Below, in pieces: positions 24,334-33,173 of a DNA stretch of 64,000 bases (within the stretch, counting starts at the first letter, position 1; every line of letters begins with the position of its first letter). Position numbers and translations under genes: made by a program. The DNA comes from Vibrio splendidus (GTDB lineage: Bacteria; Pseudomonadota; Gammaproteobacteria; Enterobacterales; Vibrionaceae), in assembly GCF_003345295.1 (NCBI RefSeq), contig NZ_CP031055.1:2418001-2482000 (forward strand). Reading direction: 5' to 3'. The notes under the pieces are model-generated. The model made no database searches. It was not told the DNA's origin and was given only the letters and a program-made list of their open reading frames with translations.

Positions 24334-26364
24334 TTAGAAGCTATAAGCGATTGAGGCTTTGAAGTTACGGCCTGCTTCGTAGCTGGTGTACTTATCTGAA
24401 CCCCAAGAGATACCAAAGCCAGTATGCTCTGCGTACTTCTTATCAAGTAGATTATCGACACCAAGATTCACTTCTAGATCTTTAGCAAACGTAGGTGTGT
24501 AAGCCGCCCAGATGTTATGCGTTGCGAAACCTGCGCGTTTAATTTCATCACCATCTTCATCCGTGTAATCATTACCCGGTACAAAACGTGAATCCCAACC
24601 AAACACAAACTCACTGTTTATGCTGTAGTTAAAACCAGCCTTAAAGTTATGAATACCGGTTTTATTCATGTGGCTTGTCTTGCCATTTTTCAGGCTCTTT
24701 TGCTCGCCATCTGAGTACGAATGGTTAGCGTAAACACTTAACGCATCTAACTCATAGCTTAATACCGTTTCAACACCCCACACTTCAACATCATACTGGT
24801 TAGCTAATGTTGAGTTGTTCTTGGTTGGGTGCATTTGATTATCAAGGTTGTAGGTGTAAGCCGTAAAACCTAAGATAGCGTAATCAGCCGCAAGCAAACG
24901 TGTTAGCTCGTAATCAAAGCCAGCTTCATAGTTGTTACCCGTCATCGCCTTAGTATCAGACTGGTCAACATCAGGTGCTGCTTTCATCGTTAGCGTTTCT
25001 GGTAGTGATGCACCTTTAAACAGACGACCGTAACCAACACGAAGCTTTAGGTTATCCGTAGTTTGGTATTCACCCTTGAACTTTGGAGACAGCTGATCAA
25101 AATCACCCGTGTAAACACCGCCCAACTTGTGAACGTCATAACGCAGACCCGTGGTTAAACGGAAATCGCTGAACTCATACATATCTTGCACATAAAGGCC
25201 GTAAGCGGTAACCGTGCCGCCATCCATGCCGTACTTCTTAGTTTCGCCTTGCTTTGAACCGCTTTGGTAAACTCCATCGCCAGCATCAATCCATTGTTCA
25301 GCTTTGTAACCATCAAGACCGTAAGTAAGCTCATGCTCACCAACCCAAGCAATGTTACGAATGTCACCACCGATGGTTGTCACGTTGTATTCACGATCTG
25401 GAATAGCAATTTTACCATCTTTAATCCAGTCGCCGTTCGCGTCTTTGTCCCAAGCAGTATCAACAAGCGCATCACGCTCCATGTACTGACGATTGTAGTA
25501 AACATTGGTTTTCAGATGCACCAGATCACTACCCGCATCGTATTCATGTTGCAGAGTCACTGTATCGCGATTTAGTGAGTGGTAGTTGTGTTCATCATCA
25601 GCATACAGTGCACCTGCCTTCTCACCAGAAAGTTGACGCTTACCGCCATCGTTGTAGCGGTTGAAGGTCAGTTTAAATTCGTTGGCATCGTTCGGGATGA
25701 AAACAACCTTAGCCATACCAGATTTAAGCTCGCCCTGCTTGGACGTTACAGCTTCCTGATCAGGAATGTGCAGATCACCATCTTCTGAGTAGTTTGCAAT
25801 ACCCATGAACTGTAGCTTGTCGTTCACTTTTGCATACACAGCGACATTGGTTGCGAAACGCTCATAAGCCGTTTGATAGCTCGTTTTTATTCGTGCACCG
25901 ACACTTTCGCCCGGCTTAAGAAGATCGCTAGGATCTTTGGTTTCGTAGCTAAATGAACCGTTAATCGCACCAGAACCCGAAAGTGCTGAGTTACCACCAA
26001 GTTCAATTTCAGCACGCTTGAGCATCGCAGGGTCAATCGCCTGATCGCCCGAGTGGTGAAATAGCTGACCTTCTTGACGAGCACCATCAATGGTCACAAC
26101 AGCAAATTTGTCTTCCATACCACGTACATAAACTTTACGTGAGTAGCGAGCGTTTCCGTCTACCGTTACGCTAGGCATGGTGTTGAGAACATCTTTGATG
26201 TCCGCTGCTTGTTTCTTTTCAAGGATATCTGAATTTATTTCTGTCTGAACAAGTTGATCAAGAGCGGAACCGATAACGACAACGGTTTCTGTTTCGTTTG
26301 CAGCAAGGGCAGTAAATGAAGTCAAGGCAACCGTAACGGCTACTGATAATGCTTTAAGTTTCAT
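24334..26364 (-). CDS. TonB-dependent outer-membrane receptor (iron-regulated; heme or siderophore type)
   Basis: 676 residues. The signal peptide ends near ALA (residue 21) and is followed by a TonB-box-like ETVVVIG. The plug domain includes VLNTMPSVTVDGNARYSRKVYVRGMEDK, and a 22-strand-type barrel ends in the C-terminal aromatic motif (ASIAYSF). The consensus FRAP/NPNL of heme receptors is not obvious; the nearest segment reads GYGRLFKGASLPE. The substrate is therefore left open. A Fur box 57-76 bases upstream of the ATG indicates iron repression. It imports an iron compound across the outer membrane with TonB-ExbBD energy. Confidence 0.87.
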   Translation of the reverse strand: MKLKALSVAVTVALTSFTALAANETETVVVIGSALDQLVQTEINSDILEKKQAADIKDVLNTMPSVTVDGNARYSRKVYVRGMEDKFAVVTIDGARQEGQLFHHSGDQAIDPAMLKRAEIELGGNSALSGSGAINGSFSYETKDPSDLLKPGESVGARIKTSYQTAYERFATNVAVYAKVNDKLQFMGIANYSEDGDLHIPDQEAVTSKQGELKSGMAKVVFIPNDANEFKLTFNRYNDGGKRQLSGEKAGALYADDEHNYHSLNRDTVTLQHEYDAGSDLVHLKTNVYYNRQYMERDALVDTAWDKDANGDWIKDGKIAIPDREYNVTTIGGDIRNIAWVGEHELTYGLDGYKAEQWIDAGDGVYQSGSKQGETKKYGMDGGTVTAYGLYVQDMYEFSDFRLTTGLRYDVHKLGGVYTGDFDQLSPKFKGEYQTTDNLKLRVGYGRLFKGASLPETLTMKAAPDVDQSDTKAMTGNNYEAGFDYELTRLLAADYAILGFTAYTYNLDNQMHPTKNNSTLANQYDVEVWGVETVLSYELDALSVYANHSYSDGEQKSLKNGKTSHMNKTGIHNFKAGFNYSINSEFVFGWDSRFVPGNDYTDEDGDEIKRAGFATHNIWAAYTPTFAKDLEVNLGVDNLLDKKYAEHTGFGISWGSDKYTSYEAGRNFKASIAYSF

Positions 26365-26420
26365 ATTGTTTTTTATAGTTTATAGAATCAAGTAAGGAGA
26401 CGTGAATATTACACACTTTG

Positions 26421-26440
26421 AATGATAATTCTTATCATTT
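26421..26440. promoter_or_regulatory. Fur box
   Basis: AATGATAATTCTTATCATTT closely matches the Fur consensus GATAATGATAATCATTATC as an inverted repeat. It lies just upstream of the TonB receptor on the minus strand. It could also control a plus-strand transcript ending at the orphan terminator near 26602. Confidence 0.85.
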
Positions 26441-26479
26441 ACATTCTTTACTTACATTCACTTACTTTTAATAAAATCA

Positions 26480-26602
26480 CTTTTAGCTAAGATGTTCTTG
26501 TTGTAAAACTGACTAGTTTTGCCGCTGAATTATTAAATAAACCCTTCTTCGTATCATCCCTGAATTAGGTAGCCGTAAGTCTCGATCTCTTACGGCTTTT
26601 TT
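26480..26602 (+). ncRNA. candidate small RNA next to Fur box (speculative)
   Basis: A good plus-strand terminator (AGCCGTAAG/CTTACGGCT, then TTTTTT) ends at 26602, yet no plus-strand gene lies upstream for 2.4 kb. A possible promoter (TTTACT, about 17 bases, TAATAA) lies just downstream of the Fur box. The predicted transcript of about 120 bases has an internal AAAACT/AGTTTT hairpin and C-rich single-stranded stretches (ACCCTTC, CATCCC). It has no convincing ORF and no resemblance to RyhB that I can see. Confidence 0.4.
26571..26602 (+). terminator. orphan plus-strand terminator
   Basis: A 9-bp stem with a 9-base loop is followed by six T. The minus strand has no T run, so it is directional. 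No annotated plus-strand gene feeds it. Confidence 0.75.
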
Positions 26603-26678
26603 AGGCTTCAATCGCAGAAGTTAATTACAAATCGGCGACGATAACCAAACCGTTCACATAACCAAACTGCAGATACAA

Positions 26679-26707
26679 AAAATGCCCCTTAAAGGAGCAT
26701 TTTATTG
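26679..26707 (-). terminator. terminator of the gcvA-rlmM operon
   Basis: On the minus strand, AATGCTCCTT pairs with AGGGGCATT (one G-T pair) and is followed by TTTTTTG, about 40 bases after the rlmM stop. Confidence 0.75.
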
Positions 26708-26744
26708 GTCACTGACAGTACTAAATTTTCACTTAAGTGAATAA

Positions 26745-27836
26745 TTAGTACGGTGAGATATTCGAAAGCGACTGAATATGAACCGTGATCTCTTCGCGAT
26801 CGTGGTAAAGGTGCTTCGCCTGCATCTTGAATTTAACTTTGTTATCAATCAGGAACTGTTTCAGGTTCTCGATATCCTGCAGTACTTCATCGTAACGGCC
26901 TTTCATTGGCAGTTTAAGGTTGAACAATGCTTCTTTCGCCCAGCCTTTGATGATCCACTCACCCATTAAGTGAGCAACACGAGCTGGCTTCTCAACCATG
27001 TCACAAATAATCCAAGTCACGTTCTTACGATCAGGTTCAAATTTAAAGCCATCTACCATATGGTGTTTGATTTGACCCGTTTCCATTAGGCTGTCCGCCA
27101 TCATACCGTTGTCAACACAGTGAACGAACATAGAACGCTTAACCAGTTGGTAAGTCCAACCACCAGGACACGCGCCTAAATCTACGCCCCACATACCTGG
27201 AGCAAGACGCTCATCCCACTCATCACGAGGGATGAATACGTGGAACGCTTCTTCTAGCTTCAATGTAGAGCGGCTTGGCGCATCTGATGGGAACTTCAAA
27301 CGAGGAATGCCCATAAAGAACTGTGAGTTGTTGGTTGGGTAAGAGTAACCCACCAAGCAATGACCCGGAGCGATAAAACATAAGTGAAGCACAGGCTTCT
27401 TAACATTGTCTTTCGCAGTCATCAGGCCTTTACCACGCATAGCTTGACGCATTGGCACGGTAAACTTACGGCAGAACTTCAAAAGCTCTTTCGCTTCATT
27501 GGTGTCTGGCGTTTCAATACGGATATCGCCACAACGTGGGAAACCTTCTTTCTCAGAAAGCGCCTCAAGAATTGGAGAAATACGATCATCAGTCGGCAGA
27601 TCTTTGATTTCAGCTGCTACCGCGATCATTTGACGAGCAAAGATCAGCGATTGGAAGTCGATCTCTTTAACCAATTTATCAGCTTCGCCTGCTTGATAAC
27701 ATTCAAACAATACAAAGCCTGTATTGTTCTTTAAGCGAGGAAAACCAAACACTTCCAGTTGTGTTGCCTTGTCTTGAATTTCGCCAGCACATTCTTTTTC
27801 AAAACCAGAGCGACAATAAAGTAGTACGTGTTTCAC
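26745..27836 (-). CDS. rlmM: 23S rRNA 2'-O-ribose C2498 methyltransferase RlmM
   Basis: 363 residues starting at GTG (27836); E. coli RlmM is 366. A longer reading frame from 27932 adds non-homologous residues and overlaps ygdD, so the GTG, preceded by AGAGGTAA, is chosen. An N-terminal THUMP-like domain is followed by a Rossmann SAM-binding methyltransferase domain with WGVDLGACPGGWTYQL. The GTG overlaps the ygdD stop (GTGA). It modifies C2498 in the peptidyl-transferase region of 23S rRNA. It is the last gene of the gcvA-hydrolase-ygdD-rlmM unit. Confidence 0.95.
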   Translation of the reverse strand: MKHVLLYCRSGFEKECAGEIQDKATQLEVFGFPRLKNNTGFVLFECYQAGEADKLVKEIDFQSLIFARQMIAVAAEIKDLPTDDRISPILEALSEKEGFPRCGDIRIETPDTNEAKELLKFCRKFTVPMRQAMRGKGLMTAKDNVKKPVLHLCFIAPGHCLVGYSYPTNNSQFFMGIPRLKFPSDAPSRSTLKLEEAFHVFIPRDEWDERLAPGMWGVDLGACPGGWTYQLVKRSMFVHCVDNGMMADSLMETGQIKHHMVDGFKFEPDRKNVTWIICDMVEKPARVAHLMGEWIIKGWAKEALFNLKLPMKGRYDEVLQDIENLKQFLIDNKVKFKMQAKHLYHDREEITVHIQSLSNISPY

Positions 27837-28231
27837 TGAGTTACCTCTTTTATATTCAAAGCAGCGAAGGAGAAGACTCCCCAACCAATGATAAATAGTA
27901 GACCACCAAACGGAGTGATAGGGCCAAACCATTTTATTCCTGTCAGTGCCAAGCCATAAAGGCTGCCACTAAAACAAAGGATGCCGATGATAAAGCAAAT
28001 TGCCGCAATGAAAAAATATTTTTGTGATTTAGCGCCAAGTTTCATCTGCAGCAGAGCGCCACACGCCAATATCGCCAAAGTATGGATAAACTGATACTGA
28101 ACACCCGTCTCAAACACGCCTAGCAGATATTCAGGTAAAATAGCTTTCAACCCATGAGCCGCGAAGGCACCAAGCATCACAGCAATCGCACCAGAGATAC
28201 CTGCAAACGTGAGTAAATACTTACTTCTCAT
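27833..28231 (-). CDS. ygdD: DUF423 inner-membrane protein (YgdD-like)
   Basis: 132 residues with four hydrophobic segments and the family motif LGAFAAHGLK near the N-terminus. The start is ATG 28231; further upstream sequence lies inside the hydrolase gene. It overlaps the hydrolase stop by 11 bases and the rlmM start by 4. In E. coli the order gcvA-ygdD-rlmM is conserved, which supports the identification. Function is unknown. Confidence 0.9.
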   Translation of the reverse strand: MRSKYLLTFAGISGAIAVMLGAFAAHGLKAILPEYLLGVFETGVQYQFIHTLAILACGALLQMKLGAKSQKYFFIAAICFIIGILCFSGSLYGLALTGIKWFGPITPFGGLLFIIGWGVFSFAALNIKEVTQ

Positions 28232-28844
28232 TGAGTACCTCTTTGATAAACGCTGACAGCTTCTCAACGGTTAAGGCAATATTCTGCTGCTCTGTGTAAC
28301 CAGAGCTCTTACGAGGCTTAAAGCTGTGATCACCGTCTGGGATAAATTCAACACGAATAGAATCCGACAGGTCGAAATCAGTAAACTCTTCACGCTTACC
28401 AAAGGTATCGCGTTCACCCTGCAGAATAAGACATGGCTTTTGTAACTCAGCTAAGTGCTCACCTTTGTACTTCTCTGGCTTACCAGGAGGGTGGAAAGGA
28501 AAGCCTAAACACGCCATCGCTGCCACCTTATCAACTTCAGACAAATGGCTCGCCATACGCCCTCCCATCGATTTACCGCCAATCACAAGCTTATCGGCAT
28601 CGCACTGCTCAATGATGTCTTGGTAAGCTTCAAGCAGCTTAGGGGCTCTGTCAGGTGGACGACGCTTGCCATCTTCAGCACGTTTAATCATGTAAGGGAA
28701 ATTAAAACGAATCACTCGTATCCCTTTAAAGGCTAACCCTTTTGCCACCGACTGCATGAATTCATGATCCATACCTGCGCCAGCACCATGTGCAAAGATA
28801 AAGGTGATTGGATTGTCTTCACCGTCAATGATGACGTTATTCAT
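28221..28844 (-). CDS. alpha/beta-fold hydrolase (Tex30/KANL3-like)
   Basis: 207 residues from ATG 28844, which is preceded by AGAGGAT; this start overlaps the gcvA stop by 8 bases. Catalytic triad candidates are visible: nucleophile Ser in GGKSMGGR, Asp in LQGERDTFG and His in PDGDHSFK. The oxyanion-type motif FAHGAGAGMDHEF lies near the start. It belongs to the small dienelactone-hydrolase-like family and has no transmembrane segment. The substrate is unknown. It sits between gcvA and ygdD, which are direct neighbours in E. coli. Confidence 0.85.
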   Translation of the reverse strand: MNNVIIDGEDNPITFIFAHGAGAGMDHEFMQSVAKGLAFKGIRVIRFNFPYMIKRAEDGKRRPPDRAPKLLEAYQDIIEQCDADKLVIGGKSMGGRMASHLSEVDKVAAMACLGFPFHPPGKPEKYKGEHLAELQKPCLILQGERDTFGKREEFTDFDLSDSIRVEFIPDGDHSFKPRKSSGYTEQQNIALTVEKLSAFIKEVLNEK

Positions 28845-29745
28845 CGAGTAAATCCTCTTGTTCACTTTGCGCTTTCGCCAGCATCCAATCGCGGAAGGTG
28901 GCGATACGGCCCATATCGGCTTGTTTCTCATGACAAACCACATAGAAGGCATTCTTGCTCACCAACACTTCGTCAAAAGGCGCAATCAAACGACCCGCTT
29001 CGATTTCAGGTTGCGCCAACACGTTGTTACCCAGTGCAATACCTTGGCCGTGAGCTGCTGCCTGCAACACCATGGTTGAGTGACTAAAGATAGGACCGTG
29101 ATTGACGTTTACCCCATCGATGCCATTTTGCTTAGCGAACTGCTTCCAATCCTTTCGAGAAGTATCATGTAATAGCGTATGACATGCTAAATCGCTTAGA
29201 GATTCTAATGGTTTGGTACCAAGCAACACTGAAGGTGAGCAAAGAGGGATCAAGTATTCTTGATAAAGCTTATCGGCTCTAAGCCCCGACCAATTGCCTC
29301 GACCATAATAAATAGCTACGTCTACGTCATCGGTCAGCGAGCCTTCATCCATATCAACGGCTTTAATTCGTACGTCGATATCAGGTTCTTGCTGATTAAA
29401 GTCTGCAAGCCTTGGCACTAACCATTGAATGGCAAAGCTTGGCGGTAAGCTGATGGTCAATGCGCCCTTCTCACTTCGCTCAAGCACTTTATCCGTCGCT
29501 TCTGCCAGTGAGGTAAAAATATCTTTGATGTCTAAGAAGTAGCTCTGACCTTCTTCAGTCAGCAGCAAAGAGCGATTTCTTCGACGAAATAACTTCAAAG
29601 ACAAGAATTCTTCAAGCGCTTTAATCTGATGACTGACTGCAGCTTGAGTAACAAACAACTCTTCTGCAGCGCGCGTAAAACTCAAGTGTCGAGCAGCGGC
29701 TTCAAACACTCTTAGCGAGTTTAATGGGGGTAATCGACGAGACAT
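28837..29745 (-). CDS. gcvA: LysR-type glycine cleavage regulator GcvA
   Basis: 302 residues. The N-terminal winged HTH is the typical GcvA/AmpR form (LPPLNSLRVFEAAARHLSFT, then AAEELFVTQAAVSHQI), followed by a LysR substrate-binding domain. In E. coli GcvA activates gcvTHP and the divergent gcvB sRNA gene in response to glycine. The same divergent gcvB is present here. It leads a tightly overlapping four-gene operon. Confidence 0.93.
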   Translation of the reverse strand: MSRRLPPLNSLRVFEAAARHLSFTRAAEELFVTQAAVSHQIKALEEFLSLKLFRRRNRSLLLTEEGQSYFLDIKDIFTSLAEATDKVLERSEKGALTISLPPSFAIQWLVPRLADFNQQEPDIDVRIKAVDMDEGSLTDDVDVAIYYGRGNWSGLRADKLYQEYLIPLCSPSVLLGTKPLESLSDLACHTLLHDTSRKDWKQFAKQNGIDGVNVNHGPIFSHSTMVLQAAAHGQGIALGNNVLAQPEIEAGRLIAPFDEVLVSKNAFYVVCHEKQADMGRIATFRDWMLAKAQSEQEDLLDE

Positions 29746-29788
29746 AGGTACTCTCTAAATAAGCATTAGTTTTTTTTATCTGAAACAT

Positions 29789-29794
29789 TATAAT
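29789..29794 (+). promoter_or_regulatory. -10 box of gcvB promoter
   Basis: TATAAT lies 55 bases upstream of the gcvA start on the opposite strand and about 7 bases before the inferred start of gcvB. GcvA would be expected to bind between here and gcvA. Confidence 0.65.
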
Positions 29795-29800
29795 TTGTCC

Positions 29801-30049
29801 ATTGCCTAGCGGCCAGAGAAATTCTATATTTCATCCCGCAGCAGCTAGCCTGAACGGCTTGATTCTCTCTAGAATCAATTGGTTTAGCTCCTGCGATGTT
29901 GTGTTTGCAAACTCGTTCTTTTCGAGTTGGGTAGAGTTCTACCAAATGTTTTGTTGCAGTTCTATACTGAAACGAGACATGTACTTCCTGTATTTATTTT
30001 GACCTGTCTGTCAAATTTGTTTACACCGCCTTATGGGCGGTGTTTTTTT
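29801..30049 (+). ncRNA. gcvB: GcvB small RNA
   Basis: It is divergent from gcvA, as in enterobacteria. The GU-rich seed region TGTTGTGTTTGC is at 29897-29908. The conserved 3' segment ACTTCCTGTA followed by CCTGTCTGTC lies near 29983-30011. It ends in a strong terminator, ACACCGCC/GGGCGGTGT plus seven T. GcvB is an Hfq-dependent sRNA repressing many amino-acid and peptide uptake genes. The 5' end is inferred from the TATAAT at 29789. A 66-codon frame inside it is not coding. Confidence 0.93.
30023..30049 (+). terminator. gcvB: gcvB terminator
   Basis: ACACCGCC pairs with GGGCGGTGT around a short loop and is followed by a T run. Confidence 0.9.
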
Positions 30050-30350
30050 ATGTGCAAAGAAAAATAACAATAAGTTTATCAATAGCTGTACTAATTAATC
30101 TTTGTTATTTTTCATCGTTAATCACAGAATCAGACACCCACTCAAATAATCAACTGAACACATACAAATACAACCATTGAATAGCACTAAAAAGTAACAG
30201 AGTTCCTCAGATACTCACACTTCTTCGGTCACCTACAAGCCAACTCAAACCCCCATCATTTCAATCTCAGAATCTCAAGACAGAGCATGATGATAACTCG
30301 ACAAACTCGCGCCTCTTACTGCCTACTGTAAAACATTCACAATAGAAAAT
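30050..30350. other. intergenic region without recognised features
   Basis: About 300 bases between the gcvB terminator and the thiI terminator. I see no ORF, promoter pair or hairpin that stands out. Confidence 0.5.
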
Positions 30351-30383
30351 AAAAAAGCCGCTTACTTTTCAGTAAACGGCTTT
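30351..30383 (-). terminator. thiI terminator
   Basis: On the minus strand, AAAGCCG-TTTACT pairs with AGTAA-CGGCTTT with one mismatch and is followed by TTTTTTATTTT, 27 bases after the thiI stop. Confidence 0.85.
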
Positions 30384-30409
30384 GCAAAATATTCGGCTAC
30401 TCTATACCA

Positions 30410-31858
30410 CTATGGGCGGTAAACCTTCACGTTATGGAAGCCTTGCTCTTTTAGATAAAGTGCCTGTAGACGGCTCATTACACCACGATCACAGTACAGC
30501 AAGTACTCTTTTGCTTGGTCCAAGTCGCCAAACTGAGTCGAAAGCTTGAAGAACGGGATATGTTTAATTTCAACACCATCGATCTCTAGTGGGCTTTCGT
30601 CTTCTTCGTCTGGGCTACGGATATCAAGAACGATCGAGTGCTCAGCAACAGCTTGAACTTGTTCAACTTCAGGCGCTTGCTCTTGGCTCTCTTTCTCGAT
30701 GTCACGGATATCCATAACTCGAGCGTTCTCGATCACTTGCTCTAGCACTTCGAAGTTAAACTTAGCTTCTTCTGCTTCTAATTTGCCTTTCTTCGCTTTC
30801 ACTGTTGGCTTCTTAGAAATAACACCACAGTACTCAGGCATTACTTTCGCAAAGTCTTCAGTGCCAATCTTACGAGACAGGTCGATGATGTCTTCTTTGT
30901 CCCAGTTGATAAGTGGACGAAGGATCAAAGTATCGGTCACGTTGTCAATGTGGCGAAGGTTAGTTAGCGTTTGGCTAGAAACCTGACCTAATGCTTCACC
31001 GGTTACTAGGGCTTCGATACCGAAGCGTTCTGCAACCATACCACCAGCACGCATGAACATACGCTTAAGAACCACGCCCATTTGGCCATCTTCAACATTC
31101 TCAAGAATCTCTGCGACTACCGGTTCAAAATCGATAGAGATGAACTTCACCTTTGCCGATGAGCCGTATTTATCCCATAGATAGTGAGAAACTTGCTTAA
31201 CACCAATCTCGTGAGCAGGGCCACCAAGATTGAAGAAGCAGTAATGCACTTTAGAACCACGTTTGATGTGTAAGTAGCTTGAAACACCAGAATCAAAGCC
31301 ACCAGAGATCAAGCTAAGCAGATCTTCTTGAGTACCAAGAGGGAAACCACCTAGGCCTTTATGACGTTCAATAACTTGGTTTAGCTTCTCGTTCTCGACT
31401 TCAACTTTAACGGTAATATCTGGATTTTTCAGTTTTACTTTTGCTGATTCAACCGCTTGGTTTAAACCACCACCTACGTAGCGTTCTAGCTCAATAGATG
31501 TAAAGTCATGTTTACCACGACGCTTAGCACGTACAGAGAAAGTCTTACCTTCAATAAGAGCACCGCTTCGCTCAAGAACTTGCTCGTAAATATGATGCAG
31601 GTCTTTAAACTCTGATTGCTGAACTTCAAGGGAGTGATGAATACCCGGAGTTTGCGTCAATACTTCGAGTGTTTCTTTAAAGTATTTGTCGCTCTCAGAC
31701 GTCACTTCGATGTAGTCACGACGGTTGAAGACAGCCACAGACTCAGTACGACGCTGAAGAATAGTACGAATATTACGTTCTAGAATCTTTGTGAAGCGCT
31801 TACGCACCGATTCACTTTTAATAAAAATTTCCGGATGAGGCTTAACAATAAATTTCAT
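30410..31858 (-). CDS. thiI: tRNA 4-thiouridine sulfurtransferase ThiI
   Basis: 482 residues, the full enterobacterial length. An N-terminal ferredoxin-like/THUMP region is followed by a PP-loop ATPase motif SGGFDSG. Cys344 (EYCGVIS) and the rhodanese active-site Cys456 (YLLYCDRGVMSR) are both present, so the rhodanese-extended form is intact. It makes 4-thiouridine in tRNA, a near-UV sensor, and supplies sulfur for the thiazole of thiamine. It is transcribed alone with its own terminator. Confidence 0.96.
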   Translation of the reverse strand: MKFIVKPHPEIFIKSESVRKRFTKILERNIRTILQRRTESVAVFNRRDYIEVTSESDKYFKETLEVLTQTPGIHHSLEVQQSEFKDLHHIYEQVLERSGALIEGKTFSVRAKRRGKHDFTSIELERYVGGGLNQAVESAKVKLKNPDITVKVEVENEKLNQVIERHKGLGGFPLGTQEDLLSLISGGFDSGVSSYLHIKRGSKVHYCFFNLGGPAHEIGVKQVSHYLWDKYGSSAKVKFISIDFEPVVAEILENVEDGQMGVVLKRMFMRAGGMVAERFGIEALVTGEALGQVSSQTLTNLRHIDNVTDTLILRPLINWDKEDIIDLSRKIGTEDFAKVMPEYCGVISKKPTVKAKKGKLEAEEAKFNFEVLEQVIENARVMDIRDIEKESQEQAPEVEQVQAVAEHSIVLDIRSPDEEDESPLEIDGVEIKHIPFFKLSTQFGDLDQAKEYLLYCDRGVMSRLQALYLKEQGFHNVKVYRP

Positions 31859-32104
31859 AGTACTTTCACGCCAATAAGGTTCACAAATTTTAGTAGGTTC
31901 ATCACCACGTAAAAGGTCATTTCACATAGTTATTGAAGCAATAATAGATCAATATTAAATCTAAGGGCGCGAATTATACATGAGAAAGTGAAGCAAGGAA
32001 AAGAGTGCTTGCTTGAACCCGATAATTAAACTGCCTGTTACTAAAAGTAGCAGGTTTCAAAACGACATAAATACCGCTGAGAGCATCATTGAAGACCACA
32101 AAAC
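31859..32104. other. thiI upstream region
   Basis: The thiI promoter must lie here on the minus strand, but no clear -35/-10 pair or operator could be assigned. No ORF is present. Confidence 0.4.
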
Positions 32105-32137
32105 AAAAAGCCCAACCTCATCATAAGGTTGGGCTTT
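32105..32137 (-). terminator. pomAB terminator
   Basis: On the minus strand, AAAGCCCAACCT and AGGTTGGGCTTT form a strong stem followed by TTTTTG, after pomB. It can also act weakly on the plus strand. Confidence 0.85.
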
Positions 32138-32213
32138 CGATGCTATCTGCTGATTAACGTATGTATAATCTAACGTATATGTACCTGAAGACTAATCGCT
32201 GTCTCTCTGCCTA

Positions 32214-33161
32214 CTACTGACCAATAACAGGCACTTCATCACTATAAAGCGGCTCACCCTGCATTATGCTGATTTCAACACGGCGGTTGAGGCTACGCTG
32301 CCATTCAGTATCATTGGGTTCAACAGGCTCTGTATCGGCCATACCGCGCACTCTCAAGCGTTGATGAGAGAAGCCACGTACCTTTTCCATCTCTTGAGCC
32401 ACAGACACCGCACGCTGCGATGACAGGTCCCAATTAGAACGATAAAGCTCTGAATCCAGTCTCTGGTTATCGGTGTGACCAGAAATACGAACAATGCCCG
32501 GTACATCTTTTACCAATTCAGCCACCTGTCTAACCAGTGGTCGAAACTTAGGTTGTAGGAAAGCAGAACCCGATGGGAACGCGCCTTTCTCACGAATTCG
32601 AATGACGATCTGCTGGCCAAGGTTTTCAACCTCAATCGCGCCTTGGTCGATCTCTCGCTCCAACGCTTTCTTGATACTTTCCATCAAGGTTTCCATCTCT
32701 TGCGATTGAGCTTCGGCTTGCTGTTGCTGTTGGTCTGACTCAGAGTTTTGATTGTCATGAGTAGAGACCTCTGGCGACTTGCCTCCCGTCATCTTGCCTT
32801 GGTCACGCATTGTTCCGCCAGCACGCTCAGATTCACCTTCATGAAACTCAAGCGTTTGCTGCGTAATATCAATGGTCTGCTGCATGATCACATCGATAGG
32901 AGTCGGCTCTGGGCGACCAGGGCGAAACTCTTGCGCAATGATGCTAGTCCCTTTAGGAATATCTTTCACTTCCAAGCGGTTTTGTACACCAAACGCAAAT
33001 TTCATCGATCCAGCGATCTGTTTGAACTTCAGTACGTCCATCTCAGAGAATGAGAGCAGCAGTACGAAGAAACACATCAGCAGTGACATCAAGTCAGCAA
33101 ATGTCCCCATCCATTGAGGTAACCCCGGAGGAGGACATTTACATGGATTTTCTTCATCCAT
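32214..33161 (-). CDS. pomB: sodium-driven polar flagellar stator protein PomB
   Basis: 315 residues from ATG 33161, which is preceded by GAGGAG at 6 bases; the upstream TTG at 33167 is too close to that site. A single transmembrane helix follows LPQWMGTFADLMSLLMCFF. It carries the ion-binding Asp23, equivalent to V. alginolyticus D24. A Gln-rich linker leads to an OmpA-type peptidoglycan-binding domain (ISGHTDNQRLDSELYRSNWD). With PomA it forms the sodium-conducting stator of the polar flagellum. It starts 12 bases after the pomA stop. Confidence 0.96.
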   Translation of the reverse strand: MDEENPCKCPPPGLPQWMGTFADLMSLLMCFFVLLLSFSEMDVLKFKQIAGSMKFAFGVQNRLEVKDIPKGTSIIAQEFRPGRPEPTPIDVIMQQTIDITQQTLEFHEGESERAGGTMRDQGKMTGGKSPEVSTHDNQNSESDQQQQQAEAQSQEMETLMESIKKALEREIDQGAIEVENLGQQIVIRIREKGAFPSGSAFLQPKFRPLVRQVAELVKDVPGIVRISGHTDNQRLDSELYRSNWDLSSQRAVSVAQEMEKVRGFSHQRLRVRGMADTEPVEPNDTEWQRSLNRRVEISIMQGEPLYSDEVPVIGQ

Positions 33162-33173
33162 CTTCAACTCCTC

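Noticed and set aside
29802..30002. 66-codon plus-strand ORF
   Set aside because: It lies wholly inside the gcvB sRNA and has no ribosome site.
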